A stretch of DNA of 64,000 bases from an uncultured Oscillospiraceae bacterium (GCA_910587645.1 CAJUNA010000005.1:157162-221161), one strand, 5' to 3'. Shown: positions 27,011-35,848, counted from the stretch's first letter. Program-made: numbers and translations. Notes: generated by a model from the letters alone, not told the origin.

Positions 27011-28120
27011 ATGAAGTTCTCATGCGAAAAACTTCTCCTGCAAAACGCAGTTTCCACCGCTTCCCGTGCCGTTGCAGCCAAAAGCACCATCCCCGCCCTG
27101 GAAGGCGTCCTGCTGCAAACAACTACCCATCTCACCATTTCCGGCTACAATATGCAAACTGGCATCCGTACCAACATAGAAGCGGACATCACAGAAGAAG
27201 GTTCCCTCGTCCTGCCCTCCCGGCTATTTAACGAAATCCTCCGCCGCCTGCCCGATGACATCGTTACTTTTTCCACCAACAGCGGCACAAACGTATGTTT
27301 AACCTGCGGCGATACGTCTTACAACATCACAGCCCTGCCGGCTGACGACTACCCCGAACTCCCGGAAGTAGAAGACCAATACTCCATCCGCATCCAGCAA
27401 AATACCCTCCGTTCCATGATCTCTGAAACATCCTTCGCAGTCTCCACCGATGAATCCCGCCCCATCCACACCGGATCCCTCTTTGAAATCGGGGAAAACA
27501 GCCTGACTGTTGTCAGCGTAGACGGCTTCCGCCTGGCACTCCGCCGGGAAAACCTGGAAGGGGCAAAGGGAGGCTCCTTCCACTTTGTAGCCCCTGGCAC
27601 AGCCCTGAACGAGGTAGAAAAGATCTGCGCTGACACAGACGAAGAAGCTACCATAACCCTGGGCAGCCGCCACCTCCTTTTTGAATGCGGCGAGACCCAA
27701 CTAATCTGCCGCCGCCTAGAGGGCGAATTCTTAGATTACCACGCCGCCATTCCCCGCGCCAACCCCATCTCTATCACCGTCAGCACCAAATCCCTCATCA
27801 GCTCCATTGACCGTGTATCAGTAGTCATATCCGAAAAACAAAAAAGCCCCATCCAATGCGTCTTTGACAGCGGCAAAGTAACCATATCCGCAAAAACCAC
27901 CAACGGCGAAGCCCGGGACGTCTGTTCCATCGATGGGGATGGCAGCAGCCTAACTATTGGTTTCAATAACCGCTACCTGATGGACGCTTTAAAATACGCC
28001 CCAGCGGACACAGTACGCATGGAGCTGAACACCAGCATTTCCCCCTGCGTCATCCTGCCTGCGGAAGGGGAAGAACGGTTTCTCTATATGGTCCTTCCCG
28101 TACGGCTGAAAAATAATTAA
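27011..28120 (+). CDS. dnaN: DNA polymerase III sliding clamp (beta subunit)
   Basis: A 369-residue clamp made of three similar domains; as a dimer it encircles DNA and holds the polymerase. Start MKFSCEKLLLQNAVSTASRA and end FLYMVLPVRLKNN match the family, and the internal SRLFNEILRRLPDD and GSLFEIGENSLTVVSVDGFR are typical. ACGAAAGGATCACA supplies a ribosome binding site before the ATG. It follows oriC directly and precedes rlbA by 15 bases. Confidence 0.98.
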   Translation: MKFSCEKLLLQNAVSTASRAVAAKSTIPALEGVLLQTTTHLTISGYNMQTGIRTNIEADITEEGSLVLPSRLFNEILRRLPDDIVTFSTNSGTNVCLTCGDTSYNITALPADDYPELPEVEDQYSIRIQQNTLRSMISETSFAVSTDESRPIHTGSLFEIGENSLTVVSVDGFRLALRRENLEGAKGGSFHFVAPGTALNEVEKICADTDEEATITLGSRHLLFECGETQLICRRLEGEFLDYHAAIPRANPISITVSTKSLISSIDRVSVVISEKQKSPIQCVFDSGKVTISAKTTNGEARDVCSIDGDGSSLTIGFNNRYLMDALKYAPADTVRMELNTSISPCVILPAEGEERFLYMVLPVRLKNN

Positions 28121-28135
28121 CTGGGTATACTTTTT

Positions 28136-28351
28136 ATGGAAACAATTACCATTACAACAGAATATATCCGCCTGCAAGACCTAATGAAGCTGGCGTCTAT
28201 GGTCTCTACCGGCGGCGAAGCCAAACAGTTAATCCAGGACGGCCAGGTTCAAGTGAACGGCGAGCCCTGCTTGCAGCGGGGCCGGAAGCTCCGTCCCGGC
28301 GACACCGTCACCTACCGCAGCCGGACTTATACCACAGCCTATGCGGATTGA
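28136..28351 (+). CDS. rlbA: S4-domain RNA-binding protein (YaaA/RlbA)
   Basis: A 71-residue protein that consists of one S4 RNA-binding domain: LQDLMKLASMVSTGGEAKQL and VQVNGEPCLQRGRKLRPGD are the conserved core. In B. subtilis yaaA sits in the same place between dnaN and recF and is linked to 50S ribosome assembly. Its last codons overlap the start of recF by 11 bases, so the genes are coupled. Confidence 0.95.
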   Translation: METITITTEYIRLQDLMKLASMVSTGGEAKQLIQDGQVQVNGEPCLQRGRKLRPGDTVTYRSRTYTTAYAD

Positions 28352-29444
28352 CCGGATCAAGCTGGAGGACTTCCGTAACTACGCCGGCCAGGAAGTATAT
28401 TTTGACCCTGTGTGCAACGTCATCTGTGGCGAAAACGCCCAAGGGAAAACCAACCTCCTGGAAGCAATGGTTTGTCTCTCCACGGGCAGGTCCCACCGCA
28501 CCCGCTCTGACCGGGAACTGATCCGTTTCACCCGGGAGGGTTTCCGCCTGGAGGGGGAGATCCACTCCCGAGACCGGGAATTCACCAGCCGGATTGAAGC
28601 TGGCTTTGGTAAAAAAAAGCGTATCACAATCAACGGAGTCCCCGCCAAAGCAGCTTCCGACCTCAGCGCGGTATTAAACACAGTATTTTTCTGCCCCGAG
28701 GATCTACAGTTAATCAAAGAAGGGGCATCCGCCCGCCGCCGCTTCATTGACACATCCCTGTGCCAGCTCCGTCCCCGCTACGCCGCCGCCCTGACGGAAT
28801 ACCAGCGGCTCCATGAGCATAAGACCCGCATCCTGCGGGACTGCGCGGACCGTCCGGATTTAATTGCCACGCTGCCGGACTTTAACCTGCGCATGGCGGA
28901 GACAGGCGCAATCCTGATCCACTACCGGGCGCGTTTTATTAAGATGCTGGCCTCCTGCGCGGCAACGGCGCATAAGGAATGCTCCGGCGGCAGGGAGGAG
29001 CTGGGGCTGCAATACAAGACAGTTAAAACTGTCTCAGACCCATTTGGCGATCATAAACTGCTGGTTGTCCAGCTTTTAGAGCACCAACGCCAGCATCATT
29101 ACGCGGAAATTTCCAGCCGCCAATGCCTTTCCGGGCCTCACAAGGATGACCTGGAGGTACTGTTGGACGGGCTGAACGCCCGTTCTTACGCTTCCCAGGG
29201 CCAAACCCGCACGGCGGCGTTAGCACTCAAGCTGGCGGCCCGTGAGATCCATAAAGAAGTGATCGGGGAGTATCCCATCTTACTGCTGGACGATGTTCTC
29301 AGTGAGCTCGACCCCAAGCGGCAGGAGTATGTCCTAAACCGCATTGGCAGTGGGCAGGTATTTATTACCTGCTGTGAAGAGGACCGGCTGCATTCTTTAC
29401 TGAAGGGCAGCGTCTACCGGGTCAAAAATGGCGTTGTGACATAA
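28341..29444 (+). CDS. recF: DNA replication and repair protein RecF
   Basis: A 367-residue SMC-like ATPase that helps load RecA at gaps. Walker A is CGENAQGKTNLLEA near 30, the signature region is SQGQTRTAALALKLA near 283 and Walker B is LLLDDVLSELD near 313; LSGPHKDDLEV near 265 is also typical. ATG start inside the end of rlbA. The length matches the family (about 370). Confidence 0.98.
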   Translation: MRIDRIKLEDFRNYAGQEVYFDPVCNVICGENAQGKTNLLEAMVCLSTGRSHRTRSDRELIRFTREGFRLEGEIHSRDREFTSRIEAGFGKKKRITINGVPAKAASDLSAVLNTVFFCPEDLQLIKEGASARRRFIDTSLCQLRPRYAAALTEYQRLHEHKTRILRDCADRPDLIATLPDFNLRMAETGAILIHYRARFIKMLASCAATAHKECSGGREELGLQYKTVKTVSDPFGDHKLLVVQLLEHQRQHHYAEISSRQCLSGPHKDDLEVLLDGLNARSYASQGQTRTAALALKLAAREIHKEVIGEYPILLLDDVLSELDPKRQEYVLNRIGSGQVFITCCEEDRLHSLLKGSVYRVKNGVVT

Positions 29445-29490
29445 AAAGGACGGCATGGATCCAATCAATCAGCAGACAGGAAGGGAAACC

Positions 29491-29754
29491 ATGTATCTCC
29501 ATTTAGGAAGCAGCATTGCAGTGCCAATCAAAGATATTATCGGGATTTTCGATATTGACAACGCCACCACCGAAAAAACCACCCGCGCCTATTTAAAATC
29601 CGCCGAGGAGGAGGGAATGGTTATCACCGTAGGCGATGACCTTCCCAAATCCCTGGTTGTCTGCTGCCCAAAGGGGAGCTGGCAGCGCGTCTATATTTCC
29701 CCCCTGGCCCCGTCTACCCTTGTGGGCCGTCTGGAAACCAACCGTATATACTGA
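29491..29754 (+). CDS. remB: Extracellular matrix regulator RemB (DUF370)
   Basis: An 87-residue DUF370 protein. YLHLGSSIAVPIKDIIGIFD and the TEKTTRAYLKSAEEEG segment are typical. In B. subtilis remB (yaaB) lies at this place between recF and gyrB and, with RemA, activates matrix genes. The ATG at 29491 has AGGAAGGG upstream; the frame is open from 29455 but homologues begin at MYLHLG. A matrix regulator is notable given the polysaccharide cluster at the left edge, but no link is visible in sequence. Confidence 0.93.
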   Translation: MYLHLGSSIAVPIKDIIGIFDIDNATTEKTTRAYLKSAEEEGMVITVGDDLPKSLVVCCPKGSWQRVYISPLAPSTLVGRLETNRIY

Positions 29755-29771
29755 CTGGAGGTCAAAAATAA

Positions 29772-31742
29772 ATGCCTGATTTAATCGAAAGAAACGAAGC
29801 TGTCCAGGAGGATGAGATGGCAAGCCAACCGGTAGAGCACGCCTATGGCGGCAGTGAGATCCAAGTCCTTGAAGGGCTGGAGGCCGTCCGCAAGCGCCCC
29901 GGCATGTACATCGGCTCCACCAGCGAGTCCGGCCTGCACCATTTGGTCTATGAAATCGTAGACAATTCTATCGACGAGGCCCTTGCCGGCTTCTGTGACG
30001 AGATCACTGTGTCCATCAACGGGGATAACACTATCACCGTCACCGACAATGGCCGCGGCATCCCCGTTGACATCCAGCCACAGACTGGCCTTCCCGCCCT
30101 GGAGGTGGTATTTACCGTCCTGCACGCGGGCGGAAAATTTGGCGGCGGCGGCTATAAAGTATCTGGAGGCCTGCACGGCGTAGGCGCCAGCGTGGTCAAC
30201 GCCCTGAGCGAATGGCTGGAGGTACAGGTCCACAAGGATGGGCAGATCTATGAGATGAAATTCTCCCGCGGCGACATCACCCAGCCAATGAAAGTGGTGG
30301 GCAGTACCAGTAAGACCGGTACCTCCGTCACCTTCAAGCCCGATCCGGAGATGTTTGACGTTACCACCTACAGCTATGATACCATCCACACCCGGATGCA
30401 GCAGCAGGCTTTTCTGAACGCCGGCCTGAAAATCAACACCCTTGACAAGCGGGAAGGCCAGGAAGTGTCTGACAGCATGTGCTATGAGGGCGGTATCCGG
30501 GAGTATGTTACCTGGCTGAACCAGAATAAGACCCCAATCCATAATGATGTGATCTATATGAGGGGCATGAAGGACGATTCTTCCGTAGAAATTGCCCTGC
30601 AATATAACGACAATTATAACGAAACCATTGTCTCCTTCGCCAACGATGTGCGTACGCCGGAGGGCGGCATGCACGAGGAGGGCTTCAAGCGCGCCCTGAC
30701 CACGGTGCTGAACGCCTATGGCAAGAAGGCAAACCTGATTAAGGGTGATGATAAAGTAACCGGCGAGGACTGCCGTGAGGGCATCACTTGCGTGATCTCA
30801 GTCAAGCTGACAGAGGCCCAGTTTGAGGGACAGACCAAAGCCAAGCTGGGCAACGCCTCCATCCGTACACTCACCTCTGCCATTGTCAGCGAAAAGCTGG
30901 ACGAATACCTGGAGGAGAACCCCAAGACGGCCCGTATGATCTTGGACAAGGCCATGATGGCCAACCGGGCCCGGGAGGCCGCCCGGAAAGCAAAGGAATC
31001 TGTCCGCCGCAAGACGGCCCTGGAGTCCGGCCAGATGCCCGACAAGCTGCAAGACTGCAACGAGCGGGATCCCTCCCTCTGCGAGCTGTACATTGTCGAG
31101 GGCGACTCCGCCGCAGGCTCGGCTATTCAAGGCCGGGACAGCCGTTTCCAGGCAATCCTCGCCATGTGGGGTAAGATGCTGAACGTAGAAAAGGCCAGGG
31201 CGGACAAGATTTATGGAAATGACAAGCTGTTTCCCCTGGTTTTAGGCCTGGGCGCAGGCATCGGAGAAGAGTTCAATATTGACAAACTCCGCTATCATAA
31301 AATTATTATCATGGCAGATGCCGATGTAGATGGCGCCCATATCCGTACGCTGCTGCTGACCTTCTTTTTCCGCTACATGCGCCCGCTGATTGAAAAGGGT
31401 TATGTGTACAGCGCGGTCCCCCCCCTCTACAAGCTGACCCGCGGCAAGAACCAGCGGGTAGCTTACTCCGATGAGGAGCGGGACTTGATCTCAGCGGAAA
31501 TGCGCGGCGACAACCCCAATGTGAAGGTCGATATCAACCGCTTCAAGGGTCTGGGCGAAATGGACCCCCACGAGCTTTGGGAAACCACCATGGATCCGGA
31601 GCGCCGCACACTCCGGCGTATCACCCTGGACGATGCGGTGGCGGCGGACCGGGTGTTCAACGTCCTCATGGGCGAAGAGGTGGAGCCCCGCAAGGAATGG
31701 ATCGAGCGCAACGCGAAATATGCCCTTAATCTGGACTACTAA
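29772..31742 (+). CDS. gyrB: DNA gyrase subunit B
   Basis: A 656-residue ATPase subunit that with GyrA introduces negative supercoils. The GHKL site is visible in YEIVDNSIDEALAG near 62 and DNGRGIPV near 95; the TOPRIM domain has VEGDSAAGSA near 443 and DADVDGAHIRT near 518. Two starts are possible: the ATG at 29772 with GGAGG ten bases before, and the ATG at 29817 with AGGAGG at 29806-29811 only five bases before; the second would give 641 residues, closer to the family norm. The long form is reported. Confidence 0.98.
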   Translation: MPDLIERNEAVQEDEMASQPVEHAYGGSEIQVLEGLEAVRKRPGMYIGSTSESGLHHLVYEIVDNSIDEALAGFCDEITVSINGDNTITVTDNGRGIPVDIQPQTGLPALEVVFTVLHAGGKFGGGGYKVSGGLHGVGASVVNALSEWLEVQVHKDGQIYEMKFSRGDITQPMKVVGSTSKTGTSVTFKPDPEMFDVTTYSYDTIHTRMQQQAFLNAGLKINTLDKREGQEVSDSMCYEGGIREYVTWLNQNKTPIHNDVIYMRGMKDDSSVEIALQYNDNYNETIVSFANDVRTPEGGMHEEGFKRALTTVLNAYGKKANLIKGDDKVTGEDCREGITCVISVKLTEAQFEGQTKAKLGNASIRTLTSAIVSEKLDEYLEENPKTARMILDKAMMANRAREAARKAKESVRRKTALESGQMPDKLQDCNERDPSLCELYIVEGDSAAGSAIQGRDSRFQAILAMWGKMLNVEKARADKIYGNDKLFPLVLGLGAGIGEEFNIDKLRYHKIIIMADADVDGAHIRTLLLTFFFRYMRPLIEKGYVYSAVPPLYKLTRGKNQRVAYSDEERDLISAEMRGDNPNVKVDINRFKGLGEMDPHELWETTMDPERRTLRRITLDDAVAADRVFNVLMGEEVEPRKEWIERNAKYALNLDY

Positions 31743-31754
31743 GGATGTGACAAA

Positions 31755-34247
31755 ATGGCACATAACAGAGACTATAAACCGGAAGAAATTGCGTTCCCCA
31801 ACCAGCACATCATGGAATCCGAGCTGGTAGGGGAGATGGAGGACAGCTATAAGCAATACGCCATGAGCGTCATTGTAGGCCGCGCCCTGCCTGATGTCCG
31901 GGACGGCCTAAAGCCTGTCCACCGCCGTATCTTATATACGATGTATGAGGGCGGCCTGACCAGTGACAAGCCCTTCAAGAAATCAGCCACCTGCGTGGGC
32001 GATGTGCTGGGCCACTACCATCCCCACGGAGATGGTTCCGTTTATGATGCCATGGTTCGCCTGGCTCAGAATTTCAGCATGCGCTACATGCTGGTAGATG
32101 GCCACGGCAACTTTGGCTCGGTAGACGGTGATCCCCCTGCGGCCTACCGCTATACAGAGGCCCGTCTCTCCAAGATTTCCAACGAAATGCTCCGGGACAT
32201 CGACAAGGAAACGGTAAATTGGGATCCCAACTTTGATGAGTCCCGCCAGGAGCCACGGGTCCTGCCCAGCCGTTTCCCCAACCTGCTGGTTAACGGCTCC
32301 AGCGGCATCGCCGTAGGCATGGCAACCAACATTCCGCCCCATAATCTCCGGGAGGTTATCAACGCGGCTATCTGCGTCCTTGACAACCCGGAGGCAGACC
32401 TCAACGACCTGATGGAGCACGTCAAGGGTCCCGATTTCCCCACCCGCGGCATTATCATGGGCCGGTCCGGCATCCGGGCCGCCTATGCCACGGGCCGTGG
32501 CAAGATTGTCATTCGTGCCAAGACGGATTTTGAGGAATTTGGTCAGAACCGCACCCGTATTATTGTCTCCGAACTGCCCTATCAGGTCAATAAACGGCAG
32601 ATGATCAAAAACATCGCTGAGCAGGTAAAGGATAAGAAGCTGGACGGCATCAGCGACCTCCGGGACGAGACCGACCGCAACGGCATGCGCATCGTTATTG
32701 AACTGAAACGGGACGCCAATCCCCAGGTGGTACTCAATAAGCTGTTCAAGCAGACGGCGATGCAGACCAATTTTTCCATTATCATGCTGGCCCTGGTAGA
32801 TGACCAGAAGCAGCCGAAAATCCTCTCGTTGCGCAGCATTTTAGATGAATACATCACCTTCCAGGAACAAGTTATTATCCGCCGCACCCGTTATGACCTG
32901 CGTAAAGCCCAGGAGCGCGCCCATCTGCTGGAGGGCCTGCTTATTGCCCAGGACAACATCGACGAAGTCATCAGCATCATCCGTTCCAGCTACAACGATG
33001 CCAGGGAGCGTCTTATGGCCCGCTTCTCCCTGGACGAAGTACAGGCACAGGCTATCTGCGACATGCGCCTGATCTCCCTGCAAGGTTTGAACCGGGAGAA
33101 ACTGGAAGCGGAATATAAGGATCTGGAGGAAAAGATCACCTATTATAACCAGCTTCTCACCAGCAAGGACATGCTCAAGGGCGTGCTGAAAGATGAACTG
33201 GCCGCTATCCGGGACAAATACGGCGATGACCGTGTTACAGCCATCCAGGACATTGAGGACGAGATCGACATTGAGGATCTCATTGAAGAAGAGCAGTGCG
33301 TCTATACCCTGACGGACGGCGGTTATATCAAGCGCACCCCCGCCAGCGAGTACCGTATCCAGGCGAAAGGCGGTAAAGGCAATAAGTCCATGTCCACCAA
33401 GGAGGAGGACTGTGTCAACACAGTTTTCACCGCTTCCACCCACGATTACGTCTTGTTCTTCACTAACGCGGGCCGTGTTTACCGCCGCAAAGGTTACCAG
33501 ATCCCCGCCTCCGGCAAGACAGCGAAGGGCACGAACCTGGTCAATATACTGCCCCTGGAATCCAGCGAACGGGTTAGCGCCATGATCCATACAAACGACA
33601 TTTCCGATGGCGAGCGTTTCTTAGTAATGGTAACCCGGGCCGGCACGGTAAAGCGCCTCCCCGGCGAATCCCTCCGCAACCTCCGCAGCAACGGCATCCG
33701 CGCCTTGACCCTGGAGGAAGGGGACGAATTGATTTCCGTCCGTGAAACCGATGGACAAATGAAGATCCTGATTGCCACCCATGATGGTTCAGCGGTATGC
33801 TTTGACGAAACGGATGTCCGTCCCACAGGCCGAGGCAGCATGGGCGTCCGGGGCATCCGTCTCCGCGAAGGGGACTATGTGATAGGCGCGGCCCGCGCCA
33901 TACCCGGCAGGAATGTGCTGACCATTACAGAAAAAGGCTACGGCAAGCAGACGCCGGTAGAGGAATACCGTATCACCGCCCGGGGCGGTGTAGGCATCAA
34001 AAACTACGGCCTCACAGATAAAACCGGCAAGGTGGTAGGCATCAAGGTGGTAGACGGCAGCGAAGACCTGATGGTCTTAACAGAGAAAGGGATCCTTCTC
34101 CGTACAGCAGTGGACACCATCAAGACCTGTGGCCGCTCTACCCAGGGCGTTATCGTCATGCGGTTTAAGGAGGAGGACGATAAGGTTATTTCCATTGCCC
34201 TGGCGGATCGCGAGCCGGAGGAAGATACCACTGAGGCCCAGGAGTAA
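31755..34247 (+). CDS. gyrA: DNA gyrase subunit A
   Basis: An 830-residue subunit that cuts and rejoins DNA. The active-site tyrosine is Tyr133 in YRYTEARL. The quinolone-binding region reads HPHGDGSVYDAMVRLAQ, in which Gly94 takes the place of the usual Ser or Thr (Ser83 of E. coli), while the acidic partner Asp98 is kept. The C-terminal half has the beta-pinwheel repeats (for example GRVYRRKGYQIP and GTVKRLPGES), and the GyrA box region is represented by RITARGGVGIKNYGL. It follows gyrB by 12 bases. Confidence 0.98.
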   Translation: MAHNRDYKPEEIAFPNQHIMESELVGEMEDSYKQYAMSVIVGRALPDVRDGLKPVHRRILYTMYEGGLTSDKPFKKSATCVGDVLGHYHPHGDGSVYDAMVRLAQNFSMRYMLVDGHGNFGSVDGDPPAAYRYTEARLSKISNEMLRDIDKETVNWDPNFDESRQEPRVLPSRFPNLLVNGSSGIAVGMATNIPPHNLREVINAAICVLDNPEADLNDLMEHVKGPDFPTRGIIMGRSGIRAAYATGRGKIVIRAKTDFEEFGQNRTRIIVSELPYQVNKRQMIKNIAEQVKDKKLDGISDLRDETDRNGMRIVIELKRDANPQVVLNKLFKQTAMQTNFSIIMLALVDDQKQPKILSLRSILDEYITFQEQVIIRRTRYDLRKAQERAHLLEGLLIAQDNIDEVISIIRSSYNDARERLMARFSLDEVQAQAICDMRLISLQGLNREKLEAEYKDLEEKITYYNQLLTSKDMLKGVLKDELAAIRDKYGDDRVTAIQDIEDEIDIEDLIEEEQCVYTLTDGGYIKRTPASEYRIQAKGGKGNKSMSTKEEDCVNTVFTASTHDYVLFFTNAGRVYRRKGYQIPASGKTAKGTNLVNILPLESSERVSAMIHTNDISDGERFLVMVTRAGTVKRLPGESLRNLRSNGIRALTLEEGDELISVRETDGQMKILIATHDGSAVCFDETDVRPTGRGSMGVRGIRLREGDYVIGAARAIPGRNVLTITEKGYGKQTPVEEYRITARGGVGIKNYGLTDKTGKVVGIKVVDGSEDLMVLTEKGILLRTAVDTIKTCGRSTQGVIVMRFKEEDDKVISIALADREPEEDTTEAQE

Positions 34248-34250
34248 GCC

Positions 34251-34307
34251 ATGGCGGGAATCCTTACGGAAGAAGAATATCAAGCCAAAAAGCGCGGCAT
34301 AGAATAG
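34251..34307 (+). CDS. 18-codon reading frame resembling the end of a SHOCT domain
   Basis: A short frame with GGAG eight bases before its ATG, three bases after the gyrA stop and 12 before rnhA. It reads MAGILTEEEYQAKKRGIE. The core GILTEEEYQAKK closely resembles the second half of SHOCT domains, short oligomerisation motifs found at protein ends. It may be a translated coupling peptide between gyrA and rnhA, or the remnant of a lost SHOCT protein. Translation is unproven. Confidence 0.45.
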   Translation: MAGILTEEEYQAKKRGIE

Positions 34308-34319
34308 AGCGGGGGACAC

Positions 34320-34757
34320 ATGAAAACAGTAACCATATACACGGACGGCGCCTGTTCAGGCAACCCCGGCCCTGGCGGCTGGGGAGCGATCCTGCAATAC
34401 GGGGAGCACGTGAAGGAGCTTTCCGGCGGCGAGGAGAACACCACCAACAACCGCATGGAGCTCACCGGCGTCATTCGCGCCCTGCAAATCCTGAAGGAGC
34501 CATGTATCGTTGACCTGTACTCAGACAGCAAATACGTGATAGACGCCCTTGAAAAGGGCTGGGCCCGCGGCTGGCGTTCCCGCAACTGGATCAAGAGCGA
34601 TAAAAAACCCGCCTTAAACCCGGATCTCTGGGAGATCCTTCTGGATTTATGCGACTATCACCAGGTTCGTACCCACTGGGTCAAGGGCCACGCGGAAAAC
34701 AAGTATAATAACCGCTGTGACCAGCTTGCCGTCAGCGAGTGGCAGAAGCTAAAATAA
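34320..34757 (+). CDS. rnhA: Ribonuclease HI
   Basis: A 145-residue nuclease that cuts RNA in RNA-DNA hybrids. The catalytic carboxylates are visible: Asp8 in YTDGACSGNPG, Glu in NNRMELTG near 47, Asp in YSDSKYV near 68 and Asp in NNRCDQLA near 134; the basic handle RGWRSRNW is present. This is the complete bacterial type without an N-terminal hybrid-binding domain. GGGGG seven bases before the ATG. Ends the gyrase transcription unit. Confidence 0.97.
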   Translation: MKTVTIYTDGACSGNPGPGGWGAILQYGEHVKELSGGEENTTNNRMELTGVIRALQILKEPCIVDLYSDSKYVIDALEKGWARGWRSRNWIKSDKKPALNPDLWEILLDLCDYHQVRTHWVKGHAENKYNNRCDQLAVSEWQKLK

Positions 34758-34758
34758 G

Positions 34759-34808
34759 AAGATACCTCCTCGGGGCTATGGGCCGGGGAGGTATCTTATA
34801 TACTTTTT
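34759..34808 (+). terminator. Terminator after rnhA
   Basis: An 11-bp stem (34759-34769 with 34787-34797) is followed by a T-rich run, two bases after the rnhA stop. It closes the dnaA-to-rnhA block. Confidence 0.85.
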
Positions 34809-34821
34809 CTTGCAAGGAAAC

Positions 34822-34975
34822 GTATCAAAAAGAACTTTTACACCGGGACTAAAACCACTGCTGTTCCAGGACTTCCGCCCGGTGACGGTACTGCCCTTCT
34901 GATGAGGGAACTGTATTGGATACCATGAAGGAATCAATGCAGCTTTATCCGGCAAAAATCAACTTACTTCCCTAA
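34822..34975 (+). pseudogene. Probable coding remnant with a one-base frameshift
   Basis: From 34822 a frame with protein-like composition contains QDFRPVTVLPF and hits TGA at 34900. Skipping one base (T34900) lets it continue as DEGTVLDTMKESMQLYPAKI and end at TAA 34973-34975. No start codon with a ribosome binding site is seen. The other frames are also open over part of it, so this could be a repeated noncoding element instead. No family was recognised. Confidence 0.35.
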
Positions 34976-35104
34976 AAACCGCGCGAACGTTCATAGAAAG
35001 TTAACATGGTTGTCATGATTTCTTCTTAAAGATACGGTAATATCGTAATCAGCAAAGGGGTAACACCCGATGCGATTTCTCCCTCCTAAAACACACACAA
35101 CACA
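34976..35104. other. Noncoding remainder of the rnhA-lrgB gap
   Basis: Holds a promoter-like pair on the + strand, TTGTCA (35010-35015) and TACGGT (35033-35038), with a 17-base gap, but there is no gene on that strand before the hairpin at 35105. A short RNA from this promoter ended by that hairpin would be about 100 bases long. Nothing else is recognised. Confidence 0.3.
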
Positions 35105-35150
35105 CACCAGGAAACCCCAACGGAAACGTTGGGGTTTCTTGGTGTTTCTT
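35105..35150. terminator. Strong hairpin, probably the lrgAB terminator (maybe bidirectional)
   Basis: An 18-bp stem with a single G-T pair (35105-35122 with 35127-35144) is closed by a GAAA tetraloop. It starts eight bases beyond the lrgB stop codon. T-rich sequence follows on the + strand (TTTCTT) and, more weakly, on the minus strand. Confidence 0.8.
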
Positions 35151-35152
35151 CT

Positions 35153-35848
35153 TCAGACGAGCTGTGCGAAAATAGGCGCGGCAATCACCGTCAGCAGACC
35201 CGTCACTACGATAGCCAGGCTGCTGGCGGCGCCCTGTACCTCGCCCATCTCCACAGCCCTGGAAGTCCCCGCCGCATGGGAGGAGGTGCCGATTGCGAGG
35301 CCTTGGCTCAGCTTTTCCGTAATGCCGAACCATTTCAGCAGGGAAGGGGCTGCCACGGCCCCGAACAGCCCCGTCAGCATAATGGTAGCCATGGTAATAG
35401 CCGGGAAGCCTCCCAGCTCCTCGCTGAGGCCCTTGCCGATGGCCGTAGTGATAGATTTAGGCAGTAAGGAGATATATTCCGCCCCCTCCATACGGAACAA
35501 GGCCAGCATCAGCACGCATCCCAGCATATGCGCGGCCACGCCCGCCGCACACCCGGCCAGGATTGCGCCCGCGTTTTTCCGCAAAAGCTCAAACTGCTTG
35601 TACAGGGGGATTGCCAGGCAAATCGTGGCGGGGGTCAGGAAAAATTCCAGCACATTCCCTCCATTATCATAAAACACCTGATAATCGGTCCCCGTAACCA
35701 GCAGCAGCCCACCGCAGGCCAGCGTAGCGAACAGCAGGGGGTTGCAGATTTCTTTTCCGCTCCGTTTATTGATGTTCCTGGCCAACTGATAGCTCCCCGC
35801 CGCCAGGAACAGCCCGAAGCAGGAGCAGGCCGCAAATATTTCACTCAT
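35153..35848 (-). CDS. lrgB: LrgB family membrane protein
   Basis: A 231-residue protein with about six membrane helices. KQFELLRKNAGAI, LLPKSITTAIGKGLSEELGG near 128 and GTSSHAAGTSRAVEMGE near 185 are conserved in the CidB/LrgB family, which with the holin-like LrgA/CidA affects murein hydrolase activity and metabolite transport. Its start overlaps the end of lrgA by eight bases. CidB and LrgB cannot be separated by sequence alone, so the symbol is nominal. Confidence 0.9.
   Translation of the reverse strand: MSEIFAACSCFGLFLAAGSYQLARNINKRSGKEICNPLLFATLACGGLLLVTGTDYQVFYDNGGNVLEFFLTPATICLAIPLYKQFELLRKNAGAILAGCAAGVAAHMLGCVLMLALFRMEGAEYISLLPKSITTAIGKGLSEELGGFPAITMATIMLTGLFGAVAAPSLLKWFGITEKLSQGLAIGTSSHAAGTSRAVEMGEVQGAASSLAIVVTGLLTVIAAPIFAQLV

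Noticed and set aside
34846..34960. A riboswitch in the rnhA-lrgB gap
   Set aside because: CCGGG/CCCGG pairing is present, but no known riboswitch core fits and there is no gene downstream on that strand; a frameshifted coding remnant explains it better.
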